A stretch of DNA of 64,000 nt, taken from NCBI RefSeq assembly GCF_004363655.1, contig NZ_SNZH01000007.1:1-64000 (forward strand), written 5' to 3'. Made by a program: the position numbers and the translations under genes. A model generated the notes under the pieces. That model saw nothing but the letters and a program-made list of their open reading frames with translations. It had not been told where the DNA came from and searched no databases. Shown one piece after another: positions 1 through 7,402 of the stretch (position 1 is its first letter; each line of letters begins with the position of its first letter). Origin of the DNA: Tahibacter aquaticus. Lineage in GTDB: Bacteria; Pseudomonadota; Gammaproteobacteria; Xanthomonadales; Rhodanobacteraceae.

Positions 1-44
1 GCACGCTCGCGCACTTCCTTCGGAAAATTTGCTGACTTGCTCAT
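1..44 (-). CDS. IS3-family transposase OrfA, N-terminal 14 residues (partial)
   Basis: Minus-strand ATG at 44 preceded by GGAG at good spacing. The visible peptide is MSKSANFPKEVRER, matching the usual start of IS3-family OrfA helix-turn-helix proteins (MSKS-x-F-x-x-EVRERAVRMV). OrfA normally binds the element ends and is joined to the DDE-domain OrfB by programmed frameshifting; only the first residues are inside the window, so integrity cannot be judged. Confidence 0.55.
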   Translation of the reverse strand, partial: MSKSANFPKEVRER

Positions 45-94
45 TGCTCCATCCTCTCAAGAGATGGAGTCTCCGGGGAAGCCGGGGCGGTTCA
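1..94 (-). mobile_element. End of an IS3-family insertion sequence (rest off-window)
   Basis: The minus strand from 94 reads TGAACCGCCCCGG and onward to about 66, which looks like the terminal inverted repeat of IS3-type elements. It is followed about 20 bases later by GGATGGAGCA and an ATG at 44 that opens the transposase frame running off the left edge. Sequence similarity to the paralogous gene at 940-1218 starts just after position 94, so the element end coincides with a gene break. The terminus assignment rests on recall of the family's ends; the other end and any target duplication lie outside the window. Confidence 0.6.
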
Positions 95-210
95 CGATGC
101 ACATTGAGCCCCGCGTTGCGCACACGCATGCGCCGTTTGCGGAGGCCATTGCCGTTCTTTCGCGCGACGCGGCACAGTTGATGGGGATTGCGCGGCTTAT
201 CGTGAAGTAG
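95..210 (+). pseudogene. 3' remnant of a small gene cut by the IS element
   Basis: The frame ending at the TAG at 208-210 encodes HIEPRVAHTHAPFAEAIAVL and further residues. This is clearly paralogous to the last 37 codons of the intact gene at 940-1218 (QIEPHGARTHAPFAEAIAIL). Similarity begins immediately after the IS3-type end at 94, so the first 55 or so codons were removed or displaced by the insertion. The ATG at 64 lies inside the IS terminus and an ORF from it would be an artefact. Function unknown. Confidence 0.6.
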
Positions 211-301
211 CGGGCGAGGCGTGGTGCCACGGGGCCTTGAAGGTTGGTCGGGCGACGAACGGGTTCAGTACCAGCTGTTGGATAACAGAGGAAGCGAACG
301 C

Positions 302-736
302 ATGAATTCATCCCATGACGCGGCGCTACAGAAGCTGCTGGGGGAAATGGCTGCCGCTGTTGCTTGCCTGGATCGGGAAGCCGCCGAGCAGGTGCTGGAA
401 TCGGTTCAGACGGTGGAGCCTGAATCGGTCAGGGTCGACGTCCTCAATCAGCTGCTTCTGATGACGGGCCATGAGCTCCACCAGAAAGTGGCATGGGAGA
501 TACAGCAGCTCGGTAGCCCTTCCAGTGTTCCGTTCATCCGCCAGGTGTTGGAGCGGGGTTTTGAGCCGTTCGACTACACGTTCTCGGAGTCGGGTGTCAT
601 CGCCAAATGGTTCAGCCACGCGTTGGCGGCTATCAACACGCCGGAATCCATTGCGCTGATCCGGGAATTTACGCGTTCGGAGGATAAGGAAGTGGCGGAA
701 GAGATGGCGTATCGGCTTGAGCGATTGAGTCTGTAG
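302..736 (+). CDS. HEAT-repeat-like small protein
   Basis: 144-residue, all-helical looking soluble protein. The start at 302 is chosen because GAGGAA sits 8 bases upstream; an upstream GTG at 221 has no such site. Residues 40-140 show paired amphipathic helices (LLLMTGHELHQKVAWEI, SVPFIRQVL, ALIREFTRSEDKEVAEEM) in the style of HEAT/PBS-lyase-like repeats. Stand-alone proteins of this size and pattern often lie beside toxin or IS-rich loci and include immunity proteins, but nothing here proves such a role. No signal peptide or membrane segment. Confidence 0.6.
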   Translation: MNSSHDAALQKLLGEMAAAVACLDREAAEQVLESVQTVEPESVRVDVLNQLLLMTGHELHQKVAWEIQQLGSPSSVPFIRQVLERGFEPFDYTFSESGVIAKWFSHALAAINTPESIALIREFTRSEDKEVAEEMAYRLERLSL

Positions 737-754
737 GGCGGGTCTTGACCCGCC
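737..754. repeat. Short intergenic palindrome abutting a stop codon
   Basis: GGCGGGTC-TT-GACCCGCC is a perfect 8-bp stem with a 2-base loop that starts right after the TAG of the HEAT-like gene. The form TAGGGCGGGTC...GACCCGCC is a common REP-like intergenic palindrome in GC-rich proteobacteria. It could act as a transcript 3' end stabiliser; there is no U-tract, so it is not a classical terminator. Confidence 0.5.
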
Positions 755-939
755 GTGCCGGTCTTTGCGGATTTCGTGGGCGGGGCGGACGATCTCGTCG
801 TCGTGAATTTTCAGAGTGGGCTAGAAGCAGTTCGTAACGTGGCAGATGGCGAATTGCAGCAGCGCGATGCATGGCGTAAGTCCCTCGCCAGAAGACCTCT
901 GGCTGGTTCAAAACCTCTCGCCAGCGGCAGGAGCGCACC

Positions 940-1218
940 ATGAGCCACCAATCCTTCTACCCCCTCGCCGGCGACAACAGCGAAACGCAGCCCGTCCTGT
1001 TCGCGCTCGCCCTCGACAATCCGCAACAGCGCAACGCGCTGCTCGACGAAGCGATGGTCCGCCTCAACGCCGCCACCGCGATGAGCGATGCGCTGGTCAC
1101 TGCGCAGATCGAGCCGCATGGCGCACGCACGCATGCGCCGTTTGCCGAGGCCATCGCCATCCTGTCGCGCGACGCGGCACAGCTGATGCAGATTGCGCGC
1201 GGGGTGTCCGCACGCTGA
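940..1218 (+). CDS. Small hypothetical protein (intact paralogue of the IS-cut remnant)
   Basis: 92-residue soluble protein with AGGAG about 7 bases before the ATG. The N-terminal half (MSHQSFYPLAGDNSETQPVL) precedes a helical segment (NPQQRNALLDEAMVRLNAAT) and a C-terminal helix (AEAIAILSRDAAQLMQIAR). I do not recognise the family. A truncated copy of its 3' third lies at 95-210, so the gene has been duplicated locally. No signal peptide. Function unknown. Confidence 0.6.
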   Translation: MSHQSFYPLAGDNSETQPVLFALALDNPQQRNALLDEAMVRLNAATAMSDALVTAQIEPHGARTHAPFAEAIAILSRDAAQLMQIARGVSAR

Positions 1219-1548
1219 GGCAGCTTGCCCGTCGCGAAGAGGGGCTGCCCAGCGGTCGCACTCGTTGGGTGATAGGCCAGGCTTGTACCTGACCTGCGTG
1301 TCTTCCGCGCATTAGTGCTATTCCCTATGTTTCTACGTGCTGGCATTGTCGCCCTTGCTGCGTAGTGCGCCGACGGCGGGGTAGTCATGGACGAAGTCTC
1401 CGACAGGGGAGGCAGAGCTTCGTTTCGATGCGCCGGTGTCTGGTCATTCGTTGAGGAGTTCGTCATGCGCGCCGCCCCTTCGTCGATGGTCGATCCCCAG
1501 CACAACCTCGAAGGCCGGATACTGGTTGAGTCGCGTGAAATTTGAATT
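1219..1548. other. Non-coding stretch holding an orphan copy of the subtilase leader
   Basis: About 330 bases without a convincing gene. The second part, 1340-1464, is the first of three copies of a leader that precedes the two subtilase genes downstream, ending like them in a short purine-rich site and an ATG (1465). Here the ATG opens only a 26-codon frame closed by TGA at 1543-1545, with no similarity to the subtilase signal peptides. The first 120 bases show nothing recognisable. Confidence 0.5.
1340..1464 (+). repeat. Leader repeat, copy 1 of 3 (orphan)
   Basis: Shares TGGCATTGT, GACAGGGGAG, CTTCGTTTCGATGCGCCGGT and GGAGTT-x-x-TCATG in the same order with 2021-2146 and, more diverged, with 3881-4006. 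In the other two copies the repeat ends at the start codon of a subtilase. Here the subtilase is absent, suggesting deletion or replacement of a third tandem gene. Confidence 0.65.
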
Positions 1549-1938
1549 TTGGACAGATTCTTTTCTCGGCCGGCATGGACGCTGCAGCCGGCGAAGTCCT
1601 GCGACTTTCCCGGCTACGACTGGCCGCTGATGCAGATACGCCGCTGTATGAACCAGATGGAGCGGCGCTATGGCCTGGTGTTCGTATTGTTCGACAATCC
1701 CGGACCGGGCGATCATCCCTGTGAGCAGGCCCCGGCGTACATAGAGGGCTTCGGTTCGCTCTGCTTCGAGCACCTGCCGCAGCTGGAAAGCCCCTGGCTG
1801 ACGATCTACGTCGACGGTGGGCATCCGTTGGCCCACGCCGTTGAAGTGCTGAAGGCGGCTCTGGATCTCGACGACGACGAAATCGAATGGGTGCAGACCG
1901 GCGTTTCGCCGCTGCCTAAACGGCTACCGCGCGTCTGA
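1549..1938 (+). CDS. Small hypothetical protein, 5' end uncertain
   Basis: 129 codons from a TTG with no good ribosome site. The frame continues upstream to the ATG at 1465 next to the leader repeat, but a TGA at 1543-1545 interrupts it, so the gene may be broken or the start misplaced. Residues 30-125 resemble the intact gene at 5850-6167: RRYGL/ERFGL, then YIEGFGSLCF/ELEGFGCVLF, then LTIYVD/VVIYVD, then a terminal helix. That defines a small two-member family of soluble proteins of about 105 residues. Function unknown; immunity proteins often have this size and acidity, but that is only a guess. Confidence 0.45.
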   Translation: MDRFFSRPAWTLQPAKSCDFPGYDWPLMQIRRCMNQMERRYGLVFVLFDNPGPGDHPCEQAPAYIEGFGSLCFEHLPQLESPWLTIYVDGGHPLAHAVEVLKAALDLDDDEIEWVQTGVSPLPKRLPRV

Positions 1939-1992
1939 CGCGGCGGCATTGGGTGTTTCTCATCGTTTGTACGCATGTGGGCATCCGTTCGC

Positions 1993-2146
1993 CGGCTTAG
2001 CTTCCATCCGCCCTGCAGGGCTGGCATTGTTGCCGTTCCTGCGTATAGCGCCGACGGCCGGATAGCCGTGGATGAAGTCCCCGACAGGGGAGTCAGGGCT
2101 TCGTTTCGATGCGCCGGTGTCTGATCACTTATTTGGGGAGTTAGTC
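1993..2146 (+). repeat. Leader repeat, copy 2 of 3 (before first subtilase)
   Basis: About 150 bases immediately upstream of the first subtilase. Copies 2 and 3 also share an upstream extension (CGGCT-x-AGCTTCCAT) missing from copy 1. Contains TCCCC-GACA-GGGGA, a small potential hairpin, and ends in TTGGGGAGTTAGTC before the ATG, giving a strong GGGGAG ribosome site. Promoter and untranslated leader probably lie within it. Confidence 0.65.
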
Positions 2147-3664
2147 ATGCGTGTTGCCAATCGTCCACTCCGTACCTTGCCCTGCCAGATCGCGCTCGCC
2201 CTGGCGATGGCGTGTTCCGCTTCCGCCATCCAGGCCGCCCAGGTCGACAGCGCCGTGACGGCCGAAGCCGCGCGCAGTGGCAGCGTCGATACGCTGATCG
2301 TGCTGCAGACCAAGGCCTCGAAGGAGATGCTGCGCAGCGACGGCAATTACCTCGAACGCCGCCGCGCGCTGGTCGATCTGCTGCGCACCACGGCCGAGGT
2401 GTCGCAGGCCGATCTGCGCCGCTGGCTGGACGAGGAAGGCGTGGCCTACCGGCCGTACTGGATCGTCAACACCATCCAGGCGCGCCTGACCCCGGCGCAG
2501 CTGCAGGCTTTGTCGGCCCGCAGCGATATCGCCCGCATCGCCAGCAATGCACCGGTGCAGATGCGCCTGCCGGAACACACCGAAGCGCTGCAGCCACAGC
2601 CGTTGGCACCGTTCGCGATCGAGTGGGGCGTGAACAAGATCAAGGCGCCGCAGGTGTGGGCGCTGGGCATCACCGGTGCGGGTGTTGTCATTGCGGGCCA
2701 GGACACCGGCATCCGCTGGACCCACGCCGCCATCAAGGGCAAGTACCGCGGCTGGGACGGGGTTGCCGCCAACCACAATTACAACTGGCATGACGCCATC
2801 CACGCGGCCAATGCCAGCTGTCCGGCCGATTCGCCGCAGCCCTGCGATGACAATTCGCACGGCTCGCATACCGTCGGCACGGTCGTCGGCGATGACGGCA
2901 CGACCAACCAGGTCGGCGTGGCGCCCGGCGCGAAATGGATCGGCTGCCGCAACATGAATGCCGGTGCCGGTACGCCGGCAACGTACAACGAATGCGCGCA
3001 GTGGCTGCTGGCGCCGACCGACCTGGCCGGCCTGAACCCGAATCCCGACCTGGCTCCGGACGTGATCAACAACTCCTGGGGCTGCGTGGTGGAAGAGGGC
3101 TGCACCACCGGCCAGGAAGTGCGCGAGGCGATCGAGAACCTGGTCAGCGGCGGCATCATGTTCGTGGCCTCGGCGGGTAACGACGGCGGCGGCTGCAGCA
3201 CGATCGGCAGCCCGCCGGGCACGCTGGACCAGGTCTTCACCATCGGCGGCTCGGCGTCCAACGACACCATGTACGCTTCGTCCAGCCGCGGCCCTGTTCC
3301 GGTCGGCGGCGGCACCGGCGCCAACAACAAGCCCGACGTGATCGCACCGGCCGTCACGGTGCGTTCGGTCACCATCGGCAGCGATACCAGCTACGGCAAC
3401 AAGACCGGTACCAGCATGGCGTCGCCGCATGTGGTCGGCGCCGTTGCGCTGCTGATGCAGGCCAATCCCAGCCTGCGCGGCAATCCGGCCGCCGTGGCCG
3501 AGCTGCTGCGTTCCACTGCCGTGCCGCTGACGACTACCACGCAGAGCTGCGGCGGTATTCCGTCGACGACCTTTCCCAATCCGGTGCAGGGCACTGGCCA
3601 GATCGACGTGCTGGCCGCGTTCAACAAGACCGAGAAGATCTTCGCCGACGATATGGAGCTGTAA
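2147..3664 (+). CDS. Secreted subtilisin-like serine protease (S8), tandem copy 1
   Basis: 505 residues from the ATG at 2147, chosen for its GGGGAG site and the signal peptide that follows (hydrophobic 12-27, cleavage near IQA-AQ). Residues 30-140 form an inhibitor I9-like propeptide (VDTLIVLQ, SRSDIARI type ending). The catalytic triad is Asp186 (GQDTGIRWTH), His238 (SHGSHTVGT) and Ser423 (GTSMASPH), with oxyanion Asn345 (SAGND). The core resembles the bacillopeptidase F-like branch of S8. Exported, probably an extracellular or periplasmic general protease. It ends in EKIFADDMEL, a tail shared with other secreted proteins in this window. A near-identical tandem gene follows behind its own leader copy. 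Confidence 0.93.
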   Translation: MRVANRPLRTLPCQIALALAMACSASAIQAAQVDSAVTAEAARSGSVDTLIVLQTKASKEMLRSDGNYLERRRALVDLLRTTAEVSQADLRRWLDEEGVAYRPYWIVNTIQARLTPAQLQALSARSDIARIASNAPVQMRLPEHTEALQPQPLAPFAIEWGVNKIKAPQVWALGITGAGVVIAGQDTGIRWTHAAIKGKYRGWDGVAANHNYNWHDAIHAANASCPADSPQPCDDNSHGSHTVGTVVGDDGTTNQVGVAPGAKWIGCRNMNAGAGTPATYNECAQWLLAPTDLAGLNPNPDLAPDVINNSWGCVVEEGCTTGQEVREAIENLVSGGIMFVASAGNDGGGCSTIGSPPGTLDQVFTIGGSASNDTMYASSSRGPVPVGGGTGANNKPDVIAPAVTVRSVTIGSDTSYGNKTGTSMASPHVVGAVALLMQANPSLRGNPAAVAELLRSTAVPLTTTTQSCGGIPSTTFPNPVQGTGQIDVLAAFNKTEKIFADDMEL

Positions 3665-3688
3665 GTCTCGGCGTAGTGCGCATTGCCA

Positions 3689-3728
3689 GGCCACGAAAAA
3701 GGGACCGCGAGGTCCCTTTTTCGTGGCC
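3689..3728 (+). terminator. Intrinsic terminator after subtilase 1
   Basis: GGCCACGAAAAAGGGACC-GCGA-GGTCCCTTTTTCGTGGCC: an 18-bp perfect stem with a four-base loop and an internal T-run, 25 bases past the stop codon. It separates the two subtilase genes, so they are likely separate transcription units. Confidence 0.85.
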
Positions 3729-3852
3729 GCTGCAGGGCTGACAGGCGGAGTCTTCCGGCGGAAACCGGGCCGCTGCGGAAAACGTCCTGCAGGCGCAGTG
3801 CCGCGCCATCGACGCAGCTGTGCCACGCCTGCAAAGGCGCCGCCCCATTCGG

Positions 3853-4006
3853 CGGCTCAGCTTCCATACGCTCGCCCACGGTGGCATTGTTGCCGTTCCT
3901 GCGCGTTGCGCTGACGGCTTGGTGGCCGTGGACGAGGATCTCTGACAGGGGAGTCGGAAGTTCGTTTCGACGCGCGGGCGTCCGACTACTTTTTGGGGAG
4001 TTACCG
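3853..4006 (+). repeat. Leader repeat, copy 3 of 3 (before second subtilase)
   Basis: Most diverged copy: GTGGCATTGTTGCCGTTCCT, then GACAGGGGAGTCGGAAG, TTCGTTTCGA and TTTTTGGGGAGTTACCG before the ATG at 4007. It retains the ribosome site and spacing of copy 2. Together with the terminator at 3689-3728 it fills the 342 bases between the two subtilase genes. Confidence 0.65.
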
Positions 4007-5512
4007 ATGCATCTTGCCAATCGTCCATTGCGTTCCTTGTCCTGCCATATCGCGTTCGCCCTGGCGGCCGCGTGTTCCGCGTCTGTCATCCAGGCCGCTC
4101 AGATCGATAGCGCTGTCACCGCCGAAGCCGCGCGCAGCGGCAGCGTCGATACGCTGATCGTGCTGCAGGCGAAAGCATCCAAGGATTTGCTGCGCACCGA
4201 CGGAAACTATCTGGAGCGCCGCCGTGCCCTGGTCGATCTGCTGCGTACCACGGCGGACGTGTCGCAGGCCGACCTGCGCCGTTGGCTCGATGCGGAAGGC
4301 GTGGCCTACCGGCCGTACTGGATCGTCAACACCATCCAGGCGCGCCTGACGGCCGCGCAGGTGAACGAGCTGGCCGCGCGCAGCGATATCGCCCGCATCG
4401 CCAGCAACGCGCCGATCCAGTTGCGCATGCCGCAGCAGAGCGAAGCGCTGCAACCGCAGCCGCAAGCGCCCAACGCGATCGAGTGGGGCGTGAACAAGAT
4501 CAAGGCGCCGCAGGTGTGGGCGCTGGGCATCACCGGCGCGGGCATCGTCGTCGCCGGCCAGGACACCGGCATCCGCTGGACCCACAACGCGATCAAGGCC
4601 AAATACCGCGGCTGGGACGGCGCCGTCGCCAATCACAACTACAACTGGCATGACGCCATCCACGCGGTCAACAGCAGTTGTCCGGCCGATTCGCCGCAGC
4701 CCTGCGACGACAATGGCCATGGCTCGCACACCGTCGGCACCATGCTCGGCGACGACGGCGTCACCAATCAGGTGGGCGTCGCGCCCGGCGCGAAGTGGGT
4801 GGGTTGCCGCAACATGAATGCCGGTGCCGGCACGCCGGCCACCTACAACGAATGCGCGCAGTGGCTGCTGGCACCGACCGACCTGACGGGTGCGAACCCG
4901 AATCCTGACCTGGCGCCCGATGTGATCGGCAATTCCTGGGGCTGTCCCGACAGCGAGGGCTGCACCACCGGCCAGGAAGCGCGCGAGGCGATCGAGAACC
5001 TGATCAGCGGCGGCATCATGTTTGTCGCGGCCGCCGGCAACGACGGTTCCGCCTGCGGCACCATCGGTGATGCACCCGGCACCTACGACAATGTCTTCAC
5101 CATCGGCTCGACCACGCAGAGCGATGCCATGTCCGGCTTCTCCGGCCGCGGCCCGGTTACTGGTGCTAACCAGGTCAAGCCCGACGTGATCGCCCCCGGC
5201 TCCAGCGTGCGGTCGATCACGCGCAGCAGCGACACGGCCTACACCAGCCTCAGCGGCACCAGCATGGCAACGCCGCACGTGGCCGGCGCTGTAGCGCTGG
5301 TGATGCAGGCCAATCCGGGGCTGCGCGGCAATCCGGCTGCCGTGGCCGCATTGCTCCGTTCCACGGCGGTGCCTCTGACGTCGAGCACCCAGGTTTGCGG
5401 CGGTATTCCGGCGACCACTTTTCCCAATCCGGTGCAGGGGTATGGCCAGATCGATGTGTTGGCGGCGGTGAACAAGGCGGAGAAGATTTTCGCTGACGAT
5501 ATCGAACCGTAG
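4007..5512 (+). CDS. Secreted subtilisin-like serine protease (S8), tandem copy 2
   Basis: 501 residues; ATG at 4007 with GGGGAG 7 bases upstream. Signal peptide MHLANRPLRSLSCHIAFALA..., cleaved near IQA-AQ, then an I9-like propeptide and a bacillopeptidase F-like S8 core with Asp (GQDTGIRWTH), His (GHGSHTVGT) and Ser (GTSMATPH). It is highly similar to copy 1 over its whole length. Differences cluster in surface loops after the active-site Asn region, where copy 1 has GGGTGANNKPDV and copy 2 is shorter. Ends in EKIFADDIEP. Tandem duplication with its leader; the pair may differ in substrate range. Confidence 0.93.
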   Translation: MHLANRPLRSLSCHIAFALAAACSASVIQAAQIDSAVTAEAARSGSVDTLIVLQAKASKDLLRTDGNYLERRRALVDLLRTTADVSQADLRRWLDAEGVAYRPYWIVNTIQARLTAAQVNELAARSDIARIASNAPIQLRMPQQSEALQPQPQAPNAIEWGVNKIKAPQVWALGITGAGIVVAGQDTGIRWTHNAIKAKYRGWDGAVANHNYNWHDAIHAVNSSCPADSPQPCDDNGHGSHTVGTMLGDDGVTNQVGVAPGAKWVGCRNMNAGAGTPATYNECAQWLLAPTDLTGANPNPDLAPDVIGNSWGCPDSEGCTTGQEAREAIENLISGGIMFVAAAGNDGSACGTIGDAPGTYDNVFTIGSTTQSDAMSGFSGRGPVTGANQVKPDVIAPGSSVRSITRSSDTAYTSLSGTSMATPHVAGAVALVMQANPGLRGNPAAVAALLRSTAVPLTSSTQVCGGIPATTFPNPVQGYGQIDVLAAVNKAEKIFADDIEP

Positions 5513-5542
5513 TCATCGTTGTTGCATCGAATGAAGCGATGT

Positions 5543-5573
5543 GAAAAAAGGGGCGAAGCGGCCCCTTTTTTCT
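5543..5573 (+). terminator. Intrinsic terminator after subtilase 2
   Basis: AAAAAAGGGGC-GAAGC-GGCCCCTTTTTT, a GC stem flanked by A- and T-runs about 30 bases after the stop codon. Likely works on the plus strand and possibly in both directions. Confidence 0.8.
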
Positions 5574-5622
5574 TGGCGCCGCTGCATTCGTGCACCGCCA
5601 GGCCAGGCCAAACGGGTCCTCT

Positions 5623-5772
5623 ATGAACGTTCCTGCCAAAGCGGTTGAAAACTACACCCTCGATGACCGCCTCTTTGTCGCGATTTCCTCGCGTGCGCTG
5701 GTCGGTCACAGCCAACGCCATGTCCGGTTCGCTCTACGGTCCATTTTTTTCGAATGCCCACAGACAGTATGA
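5623..5772 (+). pseudogene. 5' fragment of a 5'-nucleotidase gene
   Basis: From the ATG at 5623 the frame reads MNVPAKAVENYTLDDRLFVA then ISSRALVGHSQRHVRF. This aligns with the start of the intact 5'-nucleotidase at 6423 (TDDRLVVAISSRALFDLSDSHALF). Similarity is lost by about 5735 and the frame closes at 5772, so only about the first 35 codons of a 310-codon gene remain. The 77 bases between here and the next gene show nothing. With the other duplications nearby, this marks a rearrangement joint. Confidence 0.65.
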
Positions 5773-5849
5773 AAATCAATAACTGGTTGCATCCAACGAA
5801 GAAGATTGGCGCAAATTCCTTGCGTTCTGGCAACGGTTGTTTGTGAGCT

Positions 5850-6167
5850 ATGAAACTGACTCAGGTCGACATGCCCTACTGGCCAAGCGGGATGTTTCGA
5901 GGTCTGTGTGAGCTGTCGCTAAGTGTGGATGAGGTCGAGGAGCGCTTCGGTCTGAAATTTCGGTCCGATCGCGATGATCTTGGGCCGTACGAGTGGGCGG
6001 CGGCTGAGCTGGAAGGGTTTGGCTGCGTGCTCTTTATGATCTACACGGAGAGCCTGGAAAAACTTGTAGTCATCTATGTTGACCTCGCGGAAGAGCCGTC
6101 TTCTGCACTCCGGACTGTCGTAGCTCGGCTGCAGCTGCGAGGGTCGGAAATTCTTAAGTCGGGCTAA
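5850..6167 (+). CDS. Small hypothetical protein (paralogue of 1549-1938)
   Basis: 105-residue soluble, acidic protein (MKLTQVDMPYWPSGMF start). Pattern: N-terminal helix ending VEERFGL, strand, ELEGFGCVLF, then LEKLVVIYVDLAEEPSSAL and a C-terminal helix. It aligns along its length with the gene at 1549-1938. No signal peptide, no membrane segment, family not recognised. The ribosome site is poor. Its GC content and codon use look slightly lower than the flanking metabolic genes, compatible with accessory origin. Confidence 0.55.
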   Translation: MKLTQVDMPYWPSGMFRGLCELSLSVDEVEERFGLKFRSDRDDLGPYEWAAAELEGFGCVLFMIYTESLEKLVVIYVDLAEEPSSALRTVVARLQLRGSEILKSG

Positions 6168-6193
6168 TCGGAGGGCGGCGAGTTTTCCCGGCA

Positions 6194-6313
6194 ATGGTGC
6201 TGAGTAGCGCGACGACACTGGCGCCGCGTAAACAGATGACGATTCCCGCACACGGCGCGCTTGCGCTGCGGCAGGTGCTGGATTTCCAGAAGCCACTGGC
6301 GTCGACGCGTTGA
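6194..6313 (+). other. 39-codon ORF, possible 3' gene remnant
   Basis: ATG at 6194 to TGA at 6311-6313 encodes MVLSSATTLAPRKQMTIPAH then GALALRQVLDFQKPLASTR. The peptide looks like protein sequence rather than noise (GC-rich third positions) and may be the tail of a deleted gene. No ribosome site, no recognised family. Left as unassigned. Confidence 0.25.
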
Positions 6314-6422
6314 TGCAGCGTTGAAGGGAACGGTCGGACGCTCCCTCGTGGGCGTCCGGCTCTAGATATCAGCCCTCCCGGCAGCCTCTCGGCTGTCGGG
6401 GCAACCCGTTACACTCCGGGGC

Positions 6423-7355
6423 ATGAACACCCCCTCCGACATCGTCGCAACCGATACCACCGACGACCGCCTCGTCGTCGCCATCTCTTCACGCGCGCTG
6501 TTCGACCTCAGCGACAGCCATGCCCTGTTCGAACGCGAAGGGCTGGATGCCTACCGCCGGTACCAGATGCAGCACGAAGACGAGCTGCTGCCGCCGGGTA
6601 TCGCGTTTCCGCTGGTGCAGAAGCTGCTGCGACTGAACGAGGCGGGTGGCAGTGCGCCGCGGGTCGAGGTGATTCTGCTGTCGCGCAATTCGGCCGATAC
6701 CGGCCTGCGCATCTTCAATGCGATCGAGCATTACGGCCTGGCCATCGAGCGCGCGGCCTTCACTAACGGTGCGCCGACGCATGCCTATGTGCAGCCGTTT
6801 GCGGCGGACGTGTTCCTGTCGGCGCATCCGGAAGATGTCGCGCATGCGCTGGCGGCCGGCGTGGCGGCGGCGACGATATTGCCGTCCAAGGCGCCGAGCC
6901 AGGCGTCGGAACAGTTGCGCATCGCTTTCGATGGCGACGCGGTGCTGTTCGGCGACGAGTCCGAGCGCGTGTCGCAGGAACAAGGGCTGGATGCGTTTCA
7001 CCGGCACGAAAGCGAGAACGCGGCGCTGCCGCTGCCGGGTGGTCCGTTCCGTGGTTTCCTCGATGCCTTGCATCGCATCCAGAGTGCGTTTCCGCTGGAG
7101 AATTCGCCGATTCGCACGGCGCTGGTCACGGCGCGTTCGGCGCCGGCACATAAGCGCGTGATTCTTACCTTGCGCGCCTGGGGCGTGCGTATCGACGAGG
7201 CGCTGTTTCTCGGCGGGCGCGACAAGGGGCCGTTCCTCGAAGCGTTCGGCGCGGATATTTTCTTCGACGATTCGCGCAAGAACGTGGAATCGGCGCGGCG
7301 CCATGTCGCCACCGGCCATGTGCCGCACGGTGTGTCCAACGAGGTGCGGCGCTGA
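6423..7355 (+). CDS. 5'-nucleotidase (PF06189 family)
   Basis: 310 residues, full length for the bacterial 5-nucleotidase family related to cytosolic 5'-nucleotidase I, which dephosphorylates nucleoside monophosphates. Features seen: DDRLVVAISSRALFDLSDSH near residue 14-33, an RVEVILLSRNSADTGLRIFNAI segment (SRN-x-x-D typical of the family), an internal repeat-like IAFDGDAVLFGDESE (residues about 169-183) carrying the HAD-like DxD, and FGADIFFDDS near the C-terminus. Cytoplasmic. A 5' fragment of a paralogue sits 650 bases upstream. Confidence 0.85.
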   Translation: MNTPSDIVATDTTDDRLVVAISSRALFDLSDSHALFEREGLDAYRRYQMQHEDELLPPGIAFPLVQKLLRLNEAGGSAPRVEVILLSRNSADTGLRIFNAIEHYGLAIERAAFTNGAPTHAYVQPFAADVFLSAHPEDVAHALAAGVAAATILPSKAPSQASEQLRIAFDGDAVLFGDESERVSQEQGLDAFHRHESENAALPLPGGPFRGFLDALHRIQSAFPLENSPIRTALVTARSAPAHKRVILTLRAWGVRIDEALFLGGRDKGPFLEAFGADIFFDDSRKNVESARRHVATGHVPHGVSNEVRR

Positions 7356-7402
7356 AGCGCGGCGGCGGCTGGCGTGGGCATCTGCTGTGGCTGCTGCTGG
7401 TC

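Noticed and set aside
57-311. 84-codon minus-strand frame at the left edge
   Set aside because: Overlaps the IS terminus, the gene remnant and the start of the HEAT-like gene; no ribosome site or family.
1340-2146. Leader repeat as a cyclic di-GMP or other known riboswitch
   Set aside because: The core motifs of the GEMM and other common riboswitch classes are not present; only a short TCCCC/GGGGA pairing is seen, and it is not kept in copy 3.
2141-3826. 561-codon minus-strand frame over the first subtilase
   Set aside because: Shadow of the subtilase; the same shadow appears over copy 2, which only reflects the duplication.
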